A stretch of 23,251 nucleotides of DNA, from NCBI GenBank assembly GCA_003427395.1, contig BFEA01000836.1, positions 51,839-75,089 of the forward strand, written 5' to 3'. The notes beneath the pieces were generated by a model. It ran no database searches, was not told the DNA's origin, and saw nothing but the letters and a program-made list of their open reading frames with translations. The position numbers and the translations under genes are program-made. Source of the stretch: Chara braunii. Lineage: Eukaryota > Streptophyta > Charophyceae > Charales > Characeae. Positions 18,255-23,251 of the stretch are shown piece by piece; positions within the stretch are counted from its first letter, which is position 1, and every line of letters starts with the position of its first letter.

Positions 18255-21200
18255 ATGACAAAACGATGCATAGTCATTCGCAACTATCACCAAACCAGCC
18301 ACGGACCCAGACACCAATGCTCCCTGGGGGACAATGACGGACAAAGACAACCACCACCGCAGAACATTCCAGCCTGTCTGAGTCCACCTCGCCCTCCCCC
18401 TGCCCTCCGCCGCCAGCCACCTTGGGCCCAAAAGTTGCTGGAGGCTGACCTGGACATCAGGTCCACCAATGTCAATGGCTTAGCTCAACCGAATGACCAG
18501 AAGACTGACGCATTAGGAAACTTACGACCCGAGACATGGGGGGTAAATGGCCGGATGCAATAGGAGTTCAAGAAACGCACCTCACTGACTCCATCCCCCA
18601 TCAAGCTCGGGCCCGACAGATCTGGCCGCACACATAATTTGCAGCACCGTCCAGATCAGCGACATCGACAGGGGTAGCCATTTGGCTGCCCCCCTCCACG
18701 AGACTTACACCAGTGCATGCACAGTGGGACCACTCAGAAGGGAGATGGGTCTGGCTAAGGGCGAAGACTAGGGAAGAGGAAATCTGCTTGGTCCGCATTT
18801 ATGCCCCCAACGACCTGATGCAGAGAGCGCATTTTTTTAACAACCTGCTCTAGACCCTCCCGAAAGACGTCCCCATCGTCATGATAGGTGATTTCAATAC
18901 AACATTGGACCCCACCCTAGATAGAAGGTCAGCATCGTCATCACCATCATCATCGGTTTCACCTGCCACCCAAAACAGAGGTAGGGAGAGAGGACCCGAC
19001 AGTGTGGCACTAGCTCACATGATGACAGAGCTGGGTTTGTTCGACTCGTATCGACACCTCCATCCCACTACGAAGGCCTACACGTGCGTGAGATCGAGAG
19101 GGGAGGCAGGCCTATCCAACTCAAGGATAGACCTGGGCCTCCTCTCATAATACCTCACATGCCTCCTCTCAGAAGACCTCACAGACCTCCTCACGATGAC
19201 GGATATACTCCCCTTCTCCCTGTGCAGATCCTTCGACCACCGAATGATTGCTATGGGCCTTTCCTTTCATACACATGTGACCAGGGGCCCCGGATACTTT
19301 AAATTCAACACATCTCTCCTTAACCTATCAGTCCTGAACAATCACGTCAAAGAATTCTGGGAATACTGGTCAACTCAGAGGCCGACGGAAGGATCAATAG
19401 TCGAATGGTTCAATAAGGGCGTCGCACAACTAAGAGAGAGAGTTAAAAAACTTTCAATCCAAATTGCACGCCAAAGAAAGTTGGTGCTTGACAGCCTGCT
19501 CGTGTAGATGGAAGACTAGGACAGACGTCTCACGGAGGATCACAGACCTGCCCACGTTCAACGCCCTTCAGAGGGCAAGAACCCAACTGCAAGATCACAT
19601 CGACAACCAAAACGAGAAATGACGTATACAAGCAAAAATCAGCAAAAATGCAACAGATGGTCTCATGACTAAAACTTTTTTTAACAAAGCTAGGGCCAAA
19701 AGCAGACACAACACAGTCCCCGCCCTGAAACACCCATTTGACGACTCCCAACCAGTGGCAAAAAATGGCTATAAAATTGTAGACTATGCCTCTACATACT
19801 ATAGGCATTTTTTCACCTCTGAGTCTGGGAGTCGACAACGGCAACTGCTGGAGGACTCCAAAAAGACCCTCCTAGATGCTCTCCCAGCGTTACTGGCTAC
19901 AGGCCAAAGCCAGGCATTGGACACACCCCTCACCCAAGCAGAGCTCCTCAAGGCACTGCAAGAGATGGATGACAACAAAACTCCCGGACTGGACGCGTTC
20001 CCTAAGGAATTTTGGTTGCATTTTTTGGATGTATTCGCTAAGGACTTCACAATATACGTGACAGCGACCTTCCACGAGGAGACATTCGGGGATATGATTG
20101 GACAGGGTGTGACTACGCAATTACACAAAAGGGTGACCGAGAGGAGATTCGCAACTACCATCCAATAACGCTGCTACCGGTCCCATACAAAATTGTAGCG
20201 AAAGCATGGGCCAATAGACTTTTACCCCTGCTGCCGCACCTCATTTACCCGGCGGATCAGTCAGGCTTTATGCCCTATAGAAATATTCAGGATAACATCC
20301 TCCTAGTGAATGAGACCATTCGATACGCACGTCAGAGGAAGGCCGAAACCGCTATCCTCTTTATCGACTTTGAGAAAGCCTATGACCACGTAGATTGAGA
20401 CTTCCTTGATATGTGCTTAACCAAGATGTGATTCGCCCCCCCTCTTTCGCAAAGGGATTTCTATACTACATGGGACGGCGTCGACCAACATTATGCTCAA
20501 TGGTCATCTAGCTCCCCCATTTGGCCTGCAACGGTCGGTGAGACAAGGAGACCCTATAGCCCCGATGTTGTTCGTCCTGGTGATGGAGGCTCTCGCAACA
20601 ATGATCAGAGTCAATCATCACATCCAAAAAATAAGGGTACCGGAAATCCCGGCGCACCTCATCCCCACCACCTCGCTTTTCGCAGACGATCTCACGGTCT
20701 TCTTTCTGGCAAATGCAGACAGCTTTAGAGCCTTGGCTCACACCATACACCTGTTTGAGGTGGCGGCGGATATGAAGGTGAATTGGGGGACAAAGACGGA
20801 AGGATGGTGGCTTCACCCACTAAATGAAAACCCCCCAATGGCCCCGTTGGTGGCATGGAGGGATAGAGAGACAACAATCAGGGTATCGAGAGTGAACCTG
20901 ACAGCCCCGGGTCCCCCCCCAGACCTCGGGGACACGTTACTGAACTTAGCCATCCAACGGATGTCGTGTTGGGATGGTAAGGCAACCTCAATGGTGGGAA
21001 GGGCCCTAACTCTTAACAACGTAATATTCACCTCCATCTGGTACAAAGCCGTTTTTTGGCCGCTTACCCAAAAGCAGTTGCAAAGGCTGAAGCTGGCTGC
21101 AGTGGCCTATTTATGGAAAAATAACCATGAGGATACCTTCTGCATCAAGAGGCTGGTCTAGGATATCTTAATCCAGCCCAGATCCAAAGGAGGATTAGGC

Positions 21201-21430
21201 ATCATAGACCCGGATCTGCAAATTAAAGCCCTTACCTTCAAAGTTCTAATTAGGCTGCTACTGGGGAATGATATCCCATGGGCTCCCTACGCACATATAC
21301 AGATCGCATGCCTGCCCCCCCCCTCATGCCCGCAACGTCCACTGCATCCTCTCAGGTGGATCACGAATCAGGCATGGACCATTCCAGCTACTCCCAGGAG
21401 AGACACGGACGCTACCTCGGCCTGCACGTC
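18255..21430 (+). pseudogene. Element B ORF2: APE endonuclease and reverse transcriptase, frameshifted, 3' truncated
   Basis: Coding traces alternate between two frames, with shifts at about 18520, 19530, 20128 and 20436-20442 (a C7 run). The endonuclease shows RSTNVNGL (about 18456-18480), GVQETHL (about 18560), IYAPND, GDFN (Asp 18890, Asn 18896) and FDHRM (Asp 19235, His 19238), with Phe where Ser is usual before Asp-His. The RT shows TPGLDAFPKEFW, NYHPITLLPVPYKIVAKAWA, FIDFEKAYDHVD (catalytic Asp 20366), SVRQGDPIAPMLF, an intact FADD box (20679-20690) and GGLGIIDP. In-frame stops include TAA 18635, TAG 18851, TAA 19148, TAG 19505, TAG 19517, TGA 19620, TGA 20396, TGA 20429 and TAG 21159. 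The coding trace ends near 21430, before the zinc knuckle. Confidence 0.85.
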
Positions 21431-21435
21431 ACCGT

Positions 21436-21880
21436 TGCCTTGCTGCCTATCCCGCTTGGGTCACGTGCTGTTCGTTGTGTGCTGTTACGTTCGCAGTGCA
21501 GTCTGGTTGTGGTAGTCGTGTTACCTTGTGCTTCGCCGCGCTGCTTCCAAGTTGTCCATTCATGTGTCGTGCCTTTTGGGTTCCTTGCTTGTGTGTCGTG
21601 TAGTCTGGTGGTCGTGTGGTTGTTGCCTTGTGCTTCATTACACGGGCGTTGTGTTGTGCCTCCACTTGCGGTGTTGTTCCTTGCAACCGTCTGTGTCGTT
21701 CTGCAGTTGAGTGACTTCTGGTGCGTTGCCTGGTGCTTCGCAGGGTTGTTTCTTGCTGCCGTCCGCCGTTTGACGTGTTGTTCCTTGCATTCGTCTTTGG
21801 TGTTGTGCGGTTGAGTGGCTTCGGGTGTGTTGCCTGGTGCTTCACACGGGTGCCGCTCGCTGCTATGTTCCGCTTGTGGG
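21436..21880 (+). repeat. GT-rich tandem repeat, unit about 103 bp
   Basis: The marker CCT(T/G)GTGCTTC recurs at 21524, 21626, 21729 and 21833 (spacing 102, 103, 104). GTGTTGTTCCTTGC recurs at 21671 and 21775. The + strand is strongly G+T biased and poor in A. ORFs on both strands across it are low-complexity by-products. It sits at the broken 3' end of element B and just before the ribozyme-like motif. Confidence 0.85.
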
Positions 21881-21943
21881 CAATCTGCCTTCAACAAGGG
21901 TCAAAGGGTTCATGACCCAAAACATCCAAAATAGGTACTCCGC

Positions 21944-21999
21944 AGATTGTCCAGTGTTCAGCCTCCTGATGAGTCGGTGCAATTCCGACGAAACAATCT
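21944..21999 (+). ncRNA. Hammerhead ribozyme-like motif (type III layout)
   Basis: The conserved core is present in order: stem III strand AGATTGT (21944-21950), cleavage triplet GTC ending at C21951, CTGATGA (21966-21972), stem II GTCGG/CCGAC around a 7-nt loop (21973-21989), GAAA (21990-21993), and stem III return strand ACAATCT (21993-21999), a perfect 7-bp match to the first strand. Predicted self-cleavage would follow C21951. The weakness is stem I: the 14 nt between the cleavage site and CTGATGA (CAGTGTTCAGCCTC) do not form a good helix, since the first pair is C-C and only AG/CT follows. The motif is therefore either decayed or dependent on another partner. Hammerheads of this layout occur in plant retrozymes and other retroelements. 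No second copy was found. Confidence 0.7.
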
Positions 22000-22040
22000 T
22001 GTTATCATCAATTTATTTTTTTCGGTCCTTCGACTTTCTT

Positions 22041-22210
22041 GGGCCCGACTGCCAACTGCCGGCGCAAAAATAACCCGCAAATTACTTCGACCGATTCGGC
22101 CAGGTCCCCGAATCACCCTGGGCCCGACTGCCAACTGCCGCTCCTGACAAATTCCTTCTGCCGATTCAGCCCGGGCCCCGATTCGGCCTGGGCCCGACTG
22201 GCAACGCGTA
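22041..22210 (+). repeat. GC-rich tandem repeat with GGGCCCGACTG(C/G)CAAC
   Basis: Three copies of GGGCCCGACT start at 22041, 22120 and 22190 (spacing 79 and 70). The first two continue GCCAACTGCC. Related CCGATTCGGCC and CCGATTCAGCCC phrases fill the units. It follows the hammerhead-like motif by about 40 bp, so it may belong to the same element. Confidence 0.8.
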
Positions 22211-22483
22211 CTCCTGGGAAGCGTCACGCGAGACCCGCGTTTTGCTTTAGAATATTAGGGAAAAGGATTTCAAAAAATGGTAAAGGACCAAATCTCCAGT
22301 CTGGTCCAGATCCATCTGGGCCGGAACAATGTGGTTAAGGCCTGGTAGGAACCAGACCAGCAAGGCTTGGACCGTACCAGATAGGTTTGGTTCTCAGCCG
22401 GGGGACTACTTGGGTGTAAATATTGGGTCCACATTGTTTTTAACCATGTCCTCTCAGTGCCAGCTGATACGCGGTGTAGCAGG
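22211..22483. other. Unassigned
   Basis: I see no supported gene. The phrases GGAACAATGTGGTTAAGG (22321) and ACATTGTTTTTAACCATG (22431) are near-inverted and could pair across about 100 nt. Confidence 0.4.
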
Positions 22484-22737
22484 ATTGATCTCACAGTAGC
22501 GACTCCGCTTCTGAAGAGGAAGAAGAAGAAGGGCCACCGGTAAGTGGTATGTTACCTCATACTGAGAAAACACGAACCTGGTCACCATTGCCGCTGAATT
22601 TATTCTTTTCAGGCACAAACATAGCAGCAATGGACTGCCCCTGAGTTGTTCGCACAGTGTATTGGCTGGTATTGAGCTTACAGTCGTGACGCTGCTTCTG
22701 ACGAGGAAGGCCCTCTGGTAAGTGCTATATTACGTCA
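22484..22737 (+). repeat. Diverged direct duplication carrying splice-site-like signals
   Basis: Copy 1 (22484-22560) and copy 2 (22671-22737) share ATTGA(T/G)CT(C/T)ACAGT, then GCTTCTGA(A/C)GAGGAAG, then GGTAAGTG, 187 bp apart. Both keep GGTAAGT, the consensus 5' splice site. Between them a CTGAAT branch-like element and TTATTCTTTTCAG end at 22612, so 22540-22612 could be a 73-nt intron. Reading frames around it are short and unrecognised. This may be a fragment of a spliced transcript or chance conservation of a repeat. Confidence 0.5.
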
Positions 22738-23219
22738 GCTGTGGTGCCAGAGCAAGGTCTGTAGGTGTCGTTTTGCCTGCAGCGGTGGGGCGGGACGGAG
22801 TTGTGGTCAGTCTGTAGCTGAGAAGAGATACTGGATGTGCAGTTTGACTAGTCCACCCACTGATTGTCCGTACATTGTCTTGTCCATGATACCATGTCCT
22901 TGATGCCCTCAAACCCTTGGGTCCCCCAAACCCTGAACCCTGAATCCAAGCTCTGAGCTTTGAAACCCTTAATCCCCTGAGTCCTACTCCCTCTCTCCCT
23001 TTTGCCTGACTCTTGACTCGGCTGATCATGATTGTCCCGGTTCCTGTCGTGATGAAGGGACCGCCCTTTTGTCTTCTGTCCTGCTGATCCCCTTCTGTCT
23101 TGATGATCCCATTGTGGCGGGGAGGAGCACCCTGGGCGGGTTGTTGGGGAGGGGGGCTGGACGAGGAGGAAGGAGGCATCGGGTGGGTAGGTGGGTGAGA
23201 TGACGTTCTGTGTTGGGGG
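22738..23219. other. Unassigned; degenerate CCCTGAA phrases
   Basis: No gene is supported. AAACCCTGAACCCTGAA near 22928 and related CCCTT phrases resemble degenerate plant telomere repeats but are too few and too diverged to call. A 168-codon minus-strand ORF begins in adapter sequence and is not real. Confidence 0.5.
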
Positions 23220-23251
23220 CTGTCTCTTATACACATCTAGATGTGTATAAG
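23220..23251. other. Nextera transposase junction adapter (sequencing artefact)
   Basis: 23220-23238 is the 19-bp Tn5 mosaic end CTGTCTCTTATACACATCT. It is followed immediately by 13 bases of the inverted mosaic end (AGATGTGTATAAG) at the window end. This head-to-head arrangement is the junction produced in Nextera mate-pair libraries. It is not biological, and bases joined to it should not be trusted as contiguous genome. The minus-strand peptide starts MCIRDS and MYKRQ come from this adapter. Confidence 0.97.

Larger units (their letters stand above)
14074..21430 (+). mobile_element. Element B: long, highly decayed L1-type LINE lacking its 3' end
   Basis: The order is a 5' region with short direct repeats, ORF1 with a zinc knuckle (14301-15527), a 2.7-kb same-frame extension (15528-18224), and an ORF2 with endonuclease and RT (about 18255 to 21430). 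The C-terminal knuckle, 3' UTR and poly(A) are missing. The coding trace stops shortly before a GT-rich tandem repeat, so the 3' end was lost by recombination or replaced, the opposite of normal LINE 5' truncation. It is more diverged from A and C than those are from each other. Boundaries are approximate. Confidence 0.8.

Noticed and set aside
20436-20442. Programmed frameshift at a C7 run in element B ORF2
   Set aside because: It lies within the RT core of a copy with many other stops and shifts; a decay or sequencing indel is more likely.
22900-22980. Interstitial telomere repeat
   Set aside because: There are only two CCCTGAA units and a few degenerate CCCTT phrases, not enough for a telomere array.
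22730-23236. Minus-strand ORFs starting MCIRDS and MYKRQ
   Set aside because: Their starts lie in Nextera adapter sequence.

Overview
This window reads as nuclear DNA from a eukaryote with a repeat-rich genome, most likely the green-plant lineage. The evidence is L1-type non-LTR retrotransposons with plant-style domains (an APE-type endonuclease, a reverse transcriptase with a C-terminal CX2CX8HX4C knuckle, and an ORF1 resembling DUF4283 plus a zinc knuckle), dense microsatellites, and nonsense codons that mostly look like C-to-T (or complementary G-to-A) changes. A charophyte alga such as Chara is my guess; nothing in the sequence proves it. There are no operons and no intact conserved host gene. 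Almost everything recognisable is a decayed mobile element or a repeat.

Layout. 1-2870 is non-coding simple-sequence DNA: a heptamer repeat and an inverted repeat, purine tracts up to about 1015, a pyrimidine tract from about 1050 to 1790 holding a 31-bp minisatellite and a pentanucleotide array, a roughly 57-bp tandem repeat, then CAGA/GA/CA and GGCGAT arrays. 2871-8719 is a nearly full-length LINE (element A) with a candidate target-site duplication, overlapping ORF1 and ORF2, nine in-frame stops and no frameshift. 8752-10350 is the 3' end of a related LINE (element C) with a repetitive 3' UTR. It is followed directly by a 50-nt fragment of spliceosomal U6 snRNA (10351-10400) that runs into a small unrecognised ORF. 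10620-14036 is CpG-rich accessory sequence: a dispersed repeat pair, a possible polypurine tract and LTR, and a striking fold-back (MITE-like) element at 13185-13419. 14074-about 21430 is a second, more diverged LINE (element B). It has an ORF1, then about 2.7 kb of extra sequence in the same reading frame, then an endonuclease/RT ORF2 broken by stops and frameshifts and missing its 3' end. 21436-21880 is a GT-rich 103-bp tandem repeat. 21944-21999 carries a hammerhead ribozyme core. 22484-22737 is a duplicated segment with splice-site-like signals. The window ends at 23220-23251 in a Nextera transposase junction adapter, which is a technical artefact.

The points most worth following are the hammerhead-like motif, the U6 fragment at a LINE poly(A) junction, the long middle reading frame of element B, the fold-back element, and the nonsense pattern. 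That pattern can be checked internally, because two tandem 99-bp copies differ as TGA versus CGA at the same codon.
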